Below, piece by piece: positions 1 to 12,914 of a DNA stretch of 64,000 nt. A program made the translations under genes and the position numbers. Positions within the stretch are counted from its first letter, which is position 1. Every line of letters begins with the position of its first letter. Where the stretch lies: NCBI RefSeq assembly GCF_020520425.1, contig NC_079492.1, forward strand, positions 141,984,361 to 142,048,360, given 5' to 3'. The notes under the pieces are model-generated. The model worked only from the letters and a program-made list of their open reading frames with translations, searched no databases and was not told the DNA's origin. The stretch is from Spinacia oleracea. Taxonomy: Eukaryota > Streptophyta > Magnoliopsida > Caryophyllales > Amaranthaceae.

Positions 1-406
1 AAATGAATATATAGTTCAAATACAAATGACATATTGTGCATATTTAAATAACATATAGTAATTGAACGTATAGTTCAAATATTTTACTTGTACATGTACA
101 TTGAAATCATTCTTAATGTTCATTAGATGTTCAATGCATGTTCATCAGGGTGCACAATGTGCAGTGTACACCTGAGTGTAATTCAAATTGCGTCATTTAA
201 TCATTTATCGGCTATTTGTTTTAAGCAGGGTGTTTGGAGTATGGTCTAAACCTCAGCAAACAGCAAACAAAATCTTATTTTAGCAGCTTGGTTTGATTTG
301 TGGTTACAAAATTACCGTTTGATTTGAGAAGTTTTAAACTTCTCTTTAGGGTTTGGTTTGGTTTCACGGAATTTGAAACCAAACCATGCACAAACGTAAT
401 AAACCT

Positions 407-536
407 GTAGGGAGGACCCCGTGTTTGATTCCCCGCAACAACAATTGGTAGAGAACTGTAACCCATCCACCTAAAACTCGCCCCGAATTCGAATTGACCC
501 TAAGGGTGAACTGGGTACTAACGCAAAAAAAAAACA
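407..536 (+). mobile_element. SINE copy 1 (poly-A tailed)
   Basis: A short body with a B-box-like GTTTGATTCCCC segment ends in ACTAACGC plus a run of ten A. It is flanked by TAATAAACCT at 397-406 and 537-546. The same body occurs at 15811-15930 and 18210-18285 in opposite orientation, each with its own flanking repeats. Confidence 0.75.
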
Positions 537-546
537 TAATAAACCT

Positions 547-1933
547 TGTTGCGTTAAAATTATTTCTACGGAGTATAGGTTAAAAGTAATTATATACTTC
601 GTATAACTTACAAAGTCAATTAATATATAACGAGTTAGTGTTGACTTATGTGATTAATTAATTTTAATATATCCAGATTCTCAAGTTCGATATTGTTTTT
701 TGTTTTAAGTTTATTAGAAAACTAAAAATAAAAGCCCAAATATCAATCCACATGATCATTATAGGTATGCTTATTTATTTTCTAATACAAGCTTTAATCT
801 AAATCATATGACTTACAAAATCATAAAACCAAAAAATTTCAAATTTAAATTTAAATTTAAATTTTGTTCTCACTTTTTCGTTTCTTTCATGTATCTCTAA
901 TGGCAAAAATTACCAAGAATAAGCTCTAAGATACTTATAACCGGAGACTAGTTTAGGTCATGTGCACCGCACGGTTATGAATAAAGAATTCAAAGTAGTA
1001 CAATTTGTTTCATTGGTAAATATTTATGAGAGATTGAAAACATGTCAACCCTTCGAGTATACAATCACATGAATCAAACATAAACCATGCATCTGCATCA
1101 CGGCTATAATAGATCTATAAACCCACTCCTTGAAAAGTAATATAAAACACAGTGATACAAAAGAGAGCATAAGAAAGTTCGATATGCAATAATCGTAGAT
1201 TCATCTCTACAATATGAAGTTCTTATTGTTTTAGTTAAAATTATTACGTACTACTACCTCTGTTTCATATATAATGTTCTTTACATTTTGCTTTATTTTA
1301 TTTTTGGGCATGAAAAATTACTATCTTACCCACAACATTTATAACTTTTCACTCACTTTCTCTTAATATATTCATTCTTTTCTTACACTCACCCATATAC
1401 CATATTTTGTTCATATTTTATTATATATCAACTCACCATTTTACACATTTTTGCTTTGTTGTCATAATACTTGTGCAAATAGTAACCGTAAATATCATTT
1501 TGAAACGGAGGTAGTACTATCAGTATTCAATAAGAGAAGAGAAAAAAAATGCCCTCCCATATTTGTAAATGTTAAGTGGTACAAGCCGTATGTACAAATG
1601 TACAACATATACTTCTCAACCAATTAAAAAAATTAAATCGATTTATTCTTTTAACAAATACCCTAATAACCCCCTCTTAGTCCCCTATATTTCAATGTGA
1701 GAGGGTAGTAAATTCAGGTGGCGTAACCGTTTGTATGATTGAGAAAACTTCCCCAACATGTATCTTAGCTAGTACGGAGTACATAATTTCTCTCCAACAA
1801 AAAAAAAGGGTAAAATCTCATAGTGTATTTCTACTCCGTATAAGACTACATCACAATAACATACAAGTATTAATTATAAAATCGAAAATGACAAAGGTAG
1901 CAACATGCGACCTTTAAACCGTGTCATAATGAT
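547..1933. other. Intergenic, AT-rich
   Basis: Apart from the Stowaway at 1254-1514 I see only (AAATTT)n at 838-862 and several TACGGAGTA-type nonamers (567, 1773, 1832). No gene. Confidence 0.6.
1254..1514. mobile_element. Stowaway MITE
   Basis: Ends CTACCTCTGTTTCA and TGAAACGGAGGTAG with TA on both sides. 261 bp. Confidence 0.88.
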
Positions 1934-1938
1934 GACAT

Positions 1939-2230
1939 TGATAGAAATTTGAGGACGCACGCGGAAGTTTTGGTGTACCTCAATTATATAACAAAATTGC
2001 ATTGATAAAATTGTACAACAATTTTTGCGAGAGCTCATGTCTCTCACTTATCTCTTTGGTAGAACCCTGGAGAGCTCCCACAAAATGAGGGGTAGAAACA
2101 AGGGTTCTACCAAAGAGATAAGTGAGAGACATGAGCTCTCGCAAAAATTGTTGTACAATTTTATCAATGCAATTTTGTTATATAATTGAGGTCCATCAAA
2201 ACTTCCGCGTGCGTCCTCAAATTTCTATCA
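1939..2230. mobile_element. Foldback element with two 130-bp inverted arms
   Basis: Left arm 1939-2068 and right arm 2101-2230 are reverse complements with about two mismatches, separated by a 32-bp loop. A 5-bp direct repeat, GACAT, abuts both ends (1934-1938 and 2231-2235), as expected for a target duplication. The ends read TGATAGAAATTTGAGGACG. Any transcript would fold into a near-perfect hairpin of about 130 bp. No coding capacity. Confidence 0.9.
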
Positions 2231-2794
2231 GACATGACATGCTTATGTGTCATAATTTAAATTGGAAACTACAATATTTAACTTATATATCCTATTATAC
2301 ATGTTTCAAAAAAAGGAAGGAAAATCTTAATATTCTAATTTGTTTCCTTCGATATATCGATTACCTTATTTACATATTTTTATAGTAAAAATATTATGAT
2401 GATCATAGCTTATGTGGCGCCTATATATACCAATTAAACTCCGACATGTAAGATTGCGATAGCTAAATGTTGTCGCAATTTGCGACCTTTATCATCACCC
2501 TTATAAATGGGGTTGATGGTTGACGGTATATTCGTTAACATTGAATATCTTGCAATAATAGAGACAAATAGACAATATATATAATCCCATGTAAAACTTA
2601 CTGTGGTTACTAGCTAGTTACCTAACGGTATCCAAAAGAACATATATTGATACATAACCGTATTATATGAGCCCTATTGGGTAATCTTTAAGGGACGAAT
2701 TGAAGGGAGTATAAACCAGTTATTATTAGTAATACATGATTGTGTGAGCCCTATTGAGTAATCTTTAAGGAACGAAGAGAGTATAAATCGGATA

Positions 2795-3053
2795 CTTCCT
2801 CTGTCCCAGAATACTCGTACCGGTTCGAGTCGACACGCTTGCCAATGCACAATTTTGATCACCAATATCTTTAACTACATATTATAAAAACTTATGAAAT
2901 ATTAATATTTAAAAAATATATGATAAGATGAAGCGAACAATATATTATATGCTAATTTTTATTTTCATATACTAGAAATAAAATAGGGTCAAAGTGAATT
3001 ATGTGAATAGTGCAAAAAGTCAAACCGGTGCGTGTATTCCAGGACGGAGGGAG
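2795..3053. mobile_element. Stowaway MITE, 259 bp
   Basis: Ends CTTCCTCTGTCCCAGAATAC and ATTCCAGGACGGAGGGAG, TA duplication. Same family as 19224-19670. Confidence 0.9.
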
Positions 3054-4388
3054 TAGTATTTAAGGGGGGGGGGGGTGATAATCACTTAAGATGGAAGCAT
3101 CCTCTTTCTCCCTTTACCTGCTATTACTGGTAGTCTGCTACAGTACTGTTGTTGCCTGCCTGGCCTGGCCTGGCCTGATGTGGTGCCTCGAAAAAGAGCT
3201 GTTTGTGTGTGTAAGTTTAACGGCAGTGCACGTGCAAAACAGCATTCTCATTCACCATCTTGTCGACTCTCACTCACTCTCACACTCTCACTGCACTCCT
3301 TATCTCATTCATTCATTCATTCATTCATTCATTCTCGTAAATGGAATAATCTCCATTGATATCGTCACCTTAATTTGCTTTTATTGCACTTCTCTCTCTT
3401 TCTCCCTCCACCCCCCTTTTCTCGGAGATCGATCATATGCTAACTAATTAACTTTGTTTTTATTTTACACCATTTTATGTATGCAATAAGGAATGTTGGT
3501 ACTCAAGCTCATTTAAATGCTTAATTATACTATCATCGCAACTAATTAAATCTAGACGGAGGTAGTACGTTTAATTACTATTACAAAGAGAATATCAAAA
3601 TGGACTTTACTTCATATAAAGTTGTGTTTTTTACTTGATTTGATTTTTGTCAACTAGCTTGTCAAATCATCGCACAATGATCAAATTAATATAACAAGCT
3701 AAGGTTGGTAGGAGGAAAGTAAAACAAGAAGAAGAAACTTGAATATATAAAAGAGTATTGCTTGAAATTGAAATCATTTTCATTGTTGGAATTTGTGAGT
3801 TACTTAATGAGCTTTGAACCAAGAATAATCTCCATTGAATAACAATGTACAATGATATTCATTATTATCCTCAATCAAAATCAAAAAAGCATCATCAAAT
3901 CTCACTTCAATAATTTTAACACCACTTTCTCCACCACCAACAAATTAACTACCAAAAACTTCAAATTAAGGAGAAAAAAATTGCACCAAACCTAAATCTC
4001 CCCCCTTTAAGTTCCTTCAAATAAAAACACGTACATTTGCCAATTAATTAACATATTCTCATGATCAACACTCATCTTCTACCTACAATGTAAGTAAAAT
4101 TTGATAGTAAAAAAAGAAAAGAAAAGAAAAGAAAAGGTTCCTAAATGAACCTCTTGCTAGCTACTTTAACTTAGCTTGCACTACCAACAATTAACCAAAG
4201 AGTTTGTTCCAAGCGAAATACTTGACTGACCTTTCTTTGTTTGGTGATTCATTGTATTGCACCATCTTGATTGTGTTCATACATCATGTAACCGGTCAAC
4301 ACCTCCGTCCGTAATTAGTTGTCACATTTCTGGTTCAAATTACAGATAATGATTTCCCCCTTAATTAAGGTCGGGATCAAGTATGTAA
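3054..4388. other. Intergenic region downstream of AHL
   Basis: Holds the probable AHL 3' UTR (left of 4389) and Stowaway ends at 3553-3568 and 4300-4330 without partners. A 118-codon open frame at 3091-3447 is simple sequence (GGCCT and ATTC repeats) with no protein features. Confidence 0.5.
3305..3333. repeat. (ATTC)n microsatellite
   Basis: Seven ATTC units. An 11-G run also lies at 3064-3074. Confidence 0.95.
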
Positions 4389-5345
4389 TTAGAAGGGAGG
4401 TCGGCCTGACCCCCAGTACCCCTCAGGAGGCATTTGGACGGAGTTTAGCAGATTAGGCGGCATCCCTTGAAACAACCCGGCCCCACCACCATTTGGATCG
4501 TTTCCGAGTAGTTGTTGTGCTGATGGCGGCATCCCTTGGTGGTCCATCCCACCACCTCCACCTAGTTGACCTCCACCTTGCATTCCTCCCATTGGCCCAC
4601 CACCACCACCACCACCTTCTTGTTCTTCCTCTAAAGGTAGTCTTTCATAAGCAGCATTACTAAAAGAAGCAGCCATAATAACAACAGGACCAGACGCCAG
4701 CAACTGCCCAACCACGCTACCTCCCACAACCTGCCCTTGACCACCCGCCAAGTATATGCTTAACCCCGTCGCAGCTGGTGGTGCAGGTGGTGGTAGAAAC
4801 GACCCCGCTAAAGACAAGATCTCAAACCTCCCATGAAGGGTCACAACAGCTGGAGGTCCACCGTTCCCTGTAGAGGTTGCGCCAGGCTGACGTATGGTGA
4901 CGTTAGCAACAGTACCGGTTCCGCTAAGGATGCAGACACCTCGCTGACGGAGGCGGGCGAAAGTAGCGACGCTGTCCATAATATCACACCCATCTGACAC
5001 CTCCATGACATGAGTCCGGAGCGCGTTAGCACTGTCTCGTGTAATAATGATTGGTGGCTTAGGCTTATTCTTTGACCCGGCGGGCCTTCCCCTGGGCCGC
5101 CTCGACATCATATTATGATGATCTCCACCACCACCATCGTCGTCCTTGGAGTCGTGATTGTCAGTACCGGTGTTGTCGGTGGTGCTAGTAGTGTCATCAT
5201 CACGCTCCCTCTTGCCCACACCCAAGCGAGGGGAGTGGTCGGGTTCCGAGTGGTTTTGGAGTTGAAGTTGATGGAATTGTTGAGGGTGAAGATGGAACGG
5301 TGGTGGAAGGGAGTGACCATGTTGTGATGCCGATATCGGATCCAT
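4389..5345 (-). CDS. AHL: AT-hook motif nuclear-localized protein (AHL22/24-like, type I)
   Basis: Single uninterrupted reading frame of 318 residues, as expected for intronless clade-A AHL genes. Residues 83-98 form a type-I AT-hook ([16 protein letters not shown], core RGRP at 85-88) that binds the minor groove of AT-rich DNA. The PPC/DUF296 domain follows at about 105-235, including LRTH, GRFEIL (from 172) and [11 protein letters not shown]; it mediates AHL trimerisation and partner binding. The N-terminus is His/Gln-rich, an acidic Asp-rich stretch precedes the hook, and the tail is Gly-rich and ends in a [12 protein letters not shown] motif as in AHL22/24. The family acts in the nucleus on chromatin and represses growth and flowering genes. 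The open frame extends upstream to 5441, but the start MDPIS at 5345 matches family N-termini (an alternative Met lies at 5351). The stop is TAA at 4389-4391. Family is certain; the exact paralogue is not. Confidence 0.95.
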   Translation of the reverse strand: MDPISASQHGHSLPPPFHLHPQQFHQLQLQNHSEPDHSPRLGVGKRERDDDTTSTTDNTGTDNHDSKDDDGGGGDHHNMMSRRPRGRPAGSKNKPKPPIIITRDSANALRTHVMEVSDGCDIMDSVATFARLRQRGVCILSGTGTVANVTIRQPGATSTGNGGPPAVVTLHGRFEILSLAGSFLPPPAPPAATGLSIYLAGGQGQVVGGSVVGQLLASGPVVIMAASFSNAAYERLPLEEEQEGGGGGGGPMGGMQGGGQLGGGGGMDHQGMPPSAQQLLGNDPNGGGAGLFQGMPPNLLNSVQMPPEGYWGSGRPPF

Positions 5346-5739
5346 ATTCATCCAACACTCTCTTAGATCAGCTTTCCTCTTGTTGATGAACTTAAAATTG
5401 AATGAAGAATAAAGTAAAAAAACAGATATCAAAGAAGCCAAGTATAATGATGATGTTATGGAAGTATAATTAGTGGGTGATTAGCAAAGGATAGTGGAGG
5501 TGTAAAGGTTAAGAAAATGGAGCGGAAAGGAATTGGATTAGTGGAAGTACAACGGGTGTATACTATATTATCTATCAATCAACAAACAACAACCTAGCTA
5601 GCTAATAAGGAGATCGAATGAAGACTTTTTCCCAGATTACTTTTTTTTTAATTTTCTTCACCTTTTTGCTGGCTTAGCTTGCTACCTTAGAAGAAAAATA
5701 ATATGGAAAAAGATGGAGGTAATAATCAACCTACCATAG

Positions 5740-5775
<36 letters not shown>

Positions 5776-6060
5776 TTTGTAGCTGAAAATTGAAGCTAAT
5801 CTTGCTAGCTAGATTACGTACAATCGATCCGAAACCCGATCAACCCGAGAAGATGAAGCTAGATTAATGAAAGAGCAGGAAGTTTGGGTTTTTTTGTTTT
5901 GTTTTGTTTTGGGAGAGAGGTGGGTTAGGGTTAGATCAAGAGAGAAAAGGAAGAAAGGAAGAAAAGAAATGAGATGAAAGAAATGAATGAAGGGAGGGGA
6001 GGTTGGGGTATTTGGTAAATAAAAAGTAAAGAATAAATGGGGTCCCCTAATTTGTTTCAA
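5346..6060 (-). promoter_or_regulatory. AHL upstream leader and proximal promoter region
   Basis: On the AHL strand this stretch is pyrimidine-rich near 5880-6000 (CCCTAACCC, CTCTCTCCC), which is typical of plant 5' leaders. It also contains a (GAAA)n microsatellite at about 5740-5776. I see no clear TATA box, and a leader intron is possible (GTACGT near 5820). An open frame at 5809-6060 has the composition of leader sequence and no family signature. The extent of the transcript is inferred. Confidence 0.4.
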
Positions 6061-9000
6061 GTGTGTTGCGCCTCCCTTGTCTAAAATTGCTGTCTATGTC
6101 AGTTGTATTATCAAAGTGTATAGGCCAATAGTTTCTAAACTACTAGTATTACCCAACTATATTATCCTCGTGTGTATAATAGTAGGTTTTGTTTGCCATT
6201 ATCTATGAATAATTTTCCATTTTTGAAGGTTCTTTTGTTTTCTTTTGTTACATCGTTTGACTTTTTTTCATCATGTTATTATGTTTTGATGGAAGCTATT
6301 ATATTATTTGTAGCCCAGGTTGTAGAGAAGAAATTTTACAATTCATGTTTAGAAAATCGTATCAAAACGTTAAATTATGTGTTGAGATGATTGATATAAA
6401 AAGGTTTACCTTGAAATAAAGGTCAATATATAGCTTGTGGAATAGGGTTTGATTTAATGGAAGCAAATGCTTTTTAATTTAATTATACTGTTGATCATCA
6501 AATTATTTTTCTATAAGAAATTGTGTCACATCAATATTTTTTTTTAAAGATCCATCATTGTCCCCCTATCTAGCTAGAACTTCAAATTTCATAGGTTTAT
6601 AGTATGAAATGGACATCGATTGAGCGATCTATTAACAACTTTCCTCCGTGAATCAGTAAGATTTTTCTCCTTTCTCTAACGGATTTGTTAAATAAGAGTT
6701 ATATATAACCCGTGTTGCCTAATTCATTGATTAGGGCTAGTTCATGTCACTTATTATTAAACACGAAATTGAAAACATGGACCTAGCCCTATTCTAAGTT
6801 AAAACACTCTTTTGAAATTTGACAGATTTTCTTATGATGATTTCCTAGTAACTTTTGTCAATGTTACTATAGAGTTTCATAGGGATGACTAAACAACATT
6901 TAACCTTGTTTCGGCTACCAATATTGAATATTATAATTATTACTCAACAACTTTTAGACGGGACTAATAATAAGACTCGATCTCCCTCTTTTACAATCAA
7001 ACTATTAGTCTATAATTATGTGTTTATCCTTAGAAAAGTCTCGTGATGGGAATTAAAATCTTATACAATAGGCTTGATTTTGTAACAATTATTTGGCTTT
7101 CGATGCCCTTGATAATGGATAAGATGACTAATATAGACTTTTTATTGAAGGCATAAAGTTGATTTTATTTACTTTTATAAAAGTTATTCTATCAAATTCT
7201 AGAACTAGCTAGTTCCATTATTGATTTGTCAAAGCAATCTCAAGTTTAGTTTCCCTTAAACCTACAAAATTTATTTCCAAAAGTGAATGTTTAGAAGCTA
7301 TAGTTCTTCAATATAGCTTATGAACTTAATTAAAGGCTACATACACTACAAGAAATCGTACCATTAACGACGGGAAATCATGTCGCTAAAGGCAAACAAT
7401 CGTTGATTAATTGTGGGATTTCATGTCCCGAACCCGTCATAAAAGGGGCCCGTCGTTAACCCATCGTAAAATACACTTGCGACGGTTGTTCCCTTCTTTG
7501 TTTGGTTGTTAGCCCCGTTGCAAAAAAAAATTGCGACGGGAATTTTGACCCTTCATAATTAGGTTATCATTAAAGATACAAATTCTTATAGTGATACTTA
7601 ATCTGTTGTAGTAGTAAAACAAAGAGCCATATGGCGAAGTTCTAATATGTAGCTTGATGTGAATACCTTTGTCCCTTTTTGTTTTCTCCATTAGGATTTT
7701 TGTTACTTTTTAAATTATAGGCGAGGAGAGATTAATAAAAGGCAAAGTCGGTGGGATATATGGCAATGAATGTGAAAATAAAATGATGGTCTATGATAGC
7801 CATTTATAATAAGGGGGAAATAATAAATACAGGGGGATAATGAAAAAAGAAAAGTGCATCAAACAAAAGAAGACATGAGAATTATTGATCATTAATATCT
7901 ATTCATCGTTAATTTATTAATCTCACCTAGACAGTAGAGTTAATCATGAATGTTTTGACTTTCCATGGTAGAAAAATATGTGTAAAACTTGTAAAAAAAA
8001 ATCTTTTGGGCAATACAAAATTTTAATTATCCCAACTTAAACTAGGAGACTCATGCATGAGTTTTGTCGAACCAAACAATAGGGTCCTTTCAAAATAAGG
8101 ATCACCTCTAATTACATCCAAGATTTAGAATAAAAATAACTAGTTTTGTAATATTCAAGTAGTTGAATGAAAATAAGTAATGCGCGACAAAAAGATGGTT
8201 AAGTAAATTGAAAATGACGAGTCAATGACAAAAAATGAAGTTAGACGAATAAAATGTAGTTGTACCGTAGAGATGTTGAGAAGGAGAGGAAGAGGGGAGG
8301 TGGGGCCCTTTAAGACGGCTGATGAAAACGCAGAAGGAGCCCACTTGCAACTCTGGATGTCTATACACCAACAGCAACTCCAAGTGGGTCCCACATCCAC
8401 ATACAAATACGAGTCACGTCATTCATCAATCATTCGATTCATTCCTATTTTCATCATCTTATCGCGTTTCTTTGTTCACCCCCGTTACCTAATTACGGAG
8501 TACACTAATTCGTCTTTAGAACATGATTAGCCCCATCTCGTCCTTCAAATCAGGGGAACAAAAATTGTGGCGTTGACCAATTAAAAATGGAGGTGTGTTG
8601 ACAAAGTTTTAAATTAATTTTTTAAGAAAACTAATAGAGTATTTAACTTTAAATACATTGTGTGATGTGAGTTGAATGAAATAGTATGGTACGGAGTACT
8701 TCGTATTTAATAAGTTTTTAATGTGTATGAGTTGGAAGACGAAGATCTATATTTGGTAATTTTGAGCATTCTTACTTTGGGGGGGGGAATAAAGAGTCAC
8801 GTCACAGTACTACGTCAAAAGGTCATCAAAATCAACGATGTTAGGAGAGCTTGAAACAAGCACATTTACTCTCGTATCACTTGGCAAATACAAACAACTA
8901 TTCATGGCGCCAAAGTTACCAAAAAATTACTTTCCTTAAAGCTAATGTCATTAGTTTCCAAAATATCAATACTCAAAATACGAGGAGTGATGTCAAGCCT

Positions 9001-10538
9001 TGGATGCAATAGACTTAGCCAGTCCCTCGCTTTCCTGCTACGAAGTCCACTTCCACCAGCTCTGACCCCTCCAACATTGTAACCTCGACTTCCGGTCGCC
9101 TCTTCTTAGCTTTCGCAAGAGATCCTGCATTTGTCATACTGTTAGAAATAAATATACGGGATGAAGAATTAGGGCCGTGATTATCACTGTCCTTAACGTA
9201 ATATTAGCCCCCACTATTTCTTGTTATGGGTTACTGGCTAAGATATTATAAGATTTTCCTAAACTGAGATTAATTGTAACAAAGCAATAATCTCCATATG
9301 AACGTAAATGAAGTTTTTGAGATAGAGAGGAAAAGAAGAAGATGAAGAATAATGAGAACAGTTAGGATCAAGTTGAGTCCGAATTCCAATAAGTATAGTT
9401 GTTCGGGGCAGTTTTATGTGAATATATTTGTACATTAGTATCACGTAGTAATGATATATATCCATCATATTTCATAAACGTTTTTTAGTTTTTTTCTTAA
9501 CCAACATGTCTCATTAATCATTATCCTTGCAATCTATATCTCATAAAAAAAACAATGTAACAAGTGTGGTAGTACTCCACATAGTTTAAAAAGAAAAAAT
9601 TGTGGATGCTAAACTCGGCAAAAAAAGTGGAGGTTGAGAAGTTATCTACAAGGAGTACGAAAGGTACGTCGGTACGTACGGTATTGGTAGTCAGTTAATA
9701 GTGAATAGTGATAGACAGGAACAGGCATCAATCAAACAAACGTCGTATCATTAAAAAGATACCTAGAAAATTAAATTAAAGTCTGTGTGTATATATTTTG
9801 TCATTTTTGAATTTCTGCGCTTAAAATTTGACCCTAGAATAATTATAACCCTGCTCCAATGTACCTGGCCGTACTACTTTACTAGTTTGAAGATATTTAT
9901 TGACATGTCAAATGTTTTAAACCCCCAATTTCTCTACATATATCTACCAAATACTACGAATGCGTGCTTATTTTGACTTTCATATTATCAGATTTCAAGC
10001 TTCCTACTTCTTTCCTTAACACACGGGGTATAAAGTCAATTTACTTTTTATAGATTGGATGACTTTTATTTAGTTGTTAAATATGTTGGTTAAAACAAAA
10101 CTTCTACCCTACGATTTGTGTTTTACTTAGATGTCAATTTCTCCTATTAATTTTTATTTTATAATTCGAATTACATTTGTATCAAACAATGGAAAGAATG
10201 GCACACAAATTGTGAGAAGGAATATTTTCACCATTAACGTAACCTATGTCACTCTAAATTAACAAATATCCTCTTTTCTATGCGTTGGAGGTAGACAGCG
10301 CATTATCTTTTTAGTGAACCGTGTTAACGTAATCTACATGTTCTTATTTAATTCGTTGATTTCGCTAATACTTCTTTCATATATATGTCAAAACATTCTA
10401 GTATATCCTCAATCACGATATGATATGTACATCATTCATACTCCGAGTTATTATTAGTTGAGGCCACAAATAATACTCATTCGGTATCCCCATTTGTCAT
10501 TTTGGTTCGTCCCGGCCTCTAAAAGATTGCTCCATAAC
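6061..10538. other. Intergenic, no gene recognised
   Basis: Contains the mini-CACTA at 7344-7593. A 40-codon minus-strand frame at 9015-9137 (MTNAGSLAKAKKRRPEVEV...) is higher in GC than its surroundings and may be a gene scrap, but I cannot identify it. The rest is AT-rich. Confidence 0.5.
7344..7593. mobile_element. Mini-CACTA element
   Basis: The ends CACTACAAGAAAT and (reverse complement) CACTATAAGAATT are flanked by the exact 3-bp duplication ATA (7341-7343 and 7594-7596). The interior has short inverted GACGGG/CCCGTC motifs. 250 bp, no transposase. Confidence 0.88.
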
Positions 10539-10828
10539 TAGACCTGATCAAATGGCGGGTTGGGCCGGGTTCAGGCCGGGCCGAGGCATAAAAATCAGTC
10601 CGCTAAGTCGGGCCAGGCCAAGATTCGAACACACTATTTCAGGTCTAAAATATCGGGCTTTCAGGTCATTCCGGTCAGGCCAAATTTATAACTAAAAGTG
10701 TAGTTTTGCGTTTTCCGAACCCGCCTAAAAAATTAACAATTTCGGGCCGGGACGGGCCCGAAAACCCGGCCGGAAAATCCTGTCCAAAACCGCAAAATTT
10801 CAGGCCGGGCTCATCTTGATCAGGTCTA
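10539..10828. mobile_element. Non-autonomous hAT element, 290 bp, GC-rich
   Basis: The inverted ends TAGACCTGATCAA are flanked by the exact 8-bp duplication TCCATAAC (10531-10538 and 10829-10836). The interior is rich in GGCCGGGC, in contrast to the AT-rich surroundings. Confidence 0.93.
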
Positions 10829-11811
10829 TCCATAACTAAAAATGATCATGATACTATAATTTTTACTCTCACGTAAATTACATTTGGTCCCACTATTTTT
10901 GTTTCTTTTCTGTTCCATCCATCGAACTCTTAATAAAACATAGTTAGAGAATGGGGTAACCAATTAGGGACAGAGGGAGTAAGATAGTGCCGGCAAATGA
11001 GCGGCATAGTTTGACCGCATATAAAGAAGGCGTGAATAGGATCGGAGTGGGGGGAAGTTGTATTGGAAACCCAAGCAAAGGGGAAATGCGCGCAAGGAGG
11101 CAAATTAAGGGCAGAAGCAGAAGCAGAAGCAGCAGCAGTAGCAACAGTAGCACGAGGAGATAGGAGTTGTATTGAATTGAGATTTGAGAATAGAGATCTC
11201 ACAGATGACAGATCCATCAGAAAACCGCGTGAGTTGCGCTGACAAAAGCTCAGTTATTGTGTGAGTGCGTGCGTGATCACTCTTACCCACTACACTACCA
11301 AACTACCGCACTTCACCCCTACTACTTCTTGCTTCTACTTACACTTCTACTAGCTACCCTAGCCTATACCTATTGATAGACTTTGTTCTCTTTACATGAT
11401 CCTTGTTGTTTATTAAATCAGACCAGATCAGAATAAAATAAATAGTACTCACAGAAAATATTTAGACCCGATTAGACCAGAAACTAGAAAAATTAGACCA
11501 GATCGAGTGAAGAGAATACGACCTATGTTGCAACTATTGATCACTACATTTCGACCCCATAAGATATGACTTGTATGACTGTATGTATATAGACAAGATA
11601 GTGAATATCCATATTTTATTTCTTTAGACAAATTTTGATATAGTTGTGAAAGAAAACTATCCTAATTTTCGTGTACTTTTCATTTTAAAAAAAATAAAAA
11701 TACTAGCTACTTTGTAGTGTATGCAAACTTCTTTCTTCATTTGGTAAGAAGAACAATCCATTTGAATTGATGAGTCAAATTGCTTGAAATATATCGATTA
11801 ACAAATGCCCG

Positions 11812-12914
11812 TGTTAGAGTTATGGTATATCTAGGGTTATAATATGTTAAGGAAACTAGAGTTGTGTTGGTTTAAGAATTTAATAGAGTCCTAAACATAT
11901 TATAATTATGTTATGTTTTCCTATGTAAACCAACAATGTAACCAGGTTATGATTAAGCGGTTGAGTGATATTATCGTCAATCAATATTATTCTCTATAAT
12001 TTAACATGGTATCGGAGCTATCCATAAATTTGGATTGATCATACCCTTCCGCAAAAAGTCTCCGACCGGTGGGTATGATCTAAAAACCCACCGGCTGGAT
12101 GTGTTAGCCTCTCAAAATTTGAGATTTTTTTAATGGTCACGGTATATTGTTGGCGATGATGGTCTTGTTTATTGGTACTTACGGGTTTGTTCTTTGTTAT
12201 TGTTGGTTTGGTGGCTTGCAATTTGCCGGATAAGTTGGTTTTTGTGCGCGTGCAAGAGTGTACTTGCAATCGCGTGTGTATGAGTGTATCTGCGCTAGTG
12301 TGACTAATCGTTGTTGTGGTGCACAAGTTTTAATCGGACAAGGAGTGTACCTGTTCGTTGGTTTTGCACTTAATCCAAAGCAGGAGTGTACCTGCATTTG
12401 TGTTGGTGCTCGACGTGTCCTAGCATTGCCAAAATCCTCACCATATTGCAGACACCGCAACAAAGGAATAAGAGTGTACATGCGTTTGTGTTGGTGTTCC
12501 GTCTCCTAGCATCGCCGAACACTTCACCAGTTATTGTAGAATGTACCGCAACAAAGGAACATGAGCATACATGTTTGTCTCATGGTGCATTATGGTGCTG
12601 CCACAAATTTGGGTGATTAATTTCTTTTTGTTGATGATCTTCTTGCTGATTGAAGATATCAAAGTTTCGATCATCATGATTTTACACTCAAATCGAACCG
12701 TTCATGTTACTGTCGTTACGATTGCGGGGAAGTGTTAGAGTTATGGTATATCTAGGGTTGTAGTATGTTTAGGAAAGCAGAGTTGCGTTAGTTTAGAAAT
12801 CTAATAGAGTCCTAAACTTATTATAATTAATTATAAACCAACGATGCAACCAAGTTATGATTAAGCGGTTGAGTGATATTGTCATCAATCAATATTATTC
12901 TCTATAGTTTAACA
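11812..12914 (+). mobile_element. TRIM-type LTR retroelement, complete
   Basis: 5' LTR 11812-12006 and 3' LTR 12733-12914 both start TGTTAGAG and end TTTAACA. A primer-binding site, TGGTATCGGAGC (initiator Met tRNA type), follows at 12007. A purine-rich GCGGGGAAG tract precedes the 3' LTR. The interior of about 730 bp has no gag/pol frame but contains repeats of GAGTGTACCTG (near 12255, 12282, 12342, 12383, 12472) and an about 90-bp duplication (12383-12470 versus 12471-12562). The LTRs have clearly diverged, and flanking duplications (GCCCG/ACCCA) are not exact. Confidence 0.88.

Noticed and set aside
3091..3447. 118-codon open frame on the plus strand
   Set aside because: Made of GGCCT, CACTCT and ATTC simple repeats; no domain, and signal-peptide-like start is compositional.
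4841..5327. Other-frame open frames overlapping the AHL gene
   Set aside because: Shadows of the GC-rich AHL coding sequence.
5809..6060. 83-codon minus-strand frame upstream of AHL
   Set aside because: Composition of a pyrimidine-rich 5' leader; no protein similarity.
12039..12616. Overlapping open frames on both strands
   Set aside because: They cover the repetitive TRIM interior and share no motif with gag or pol.
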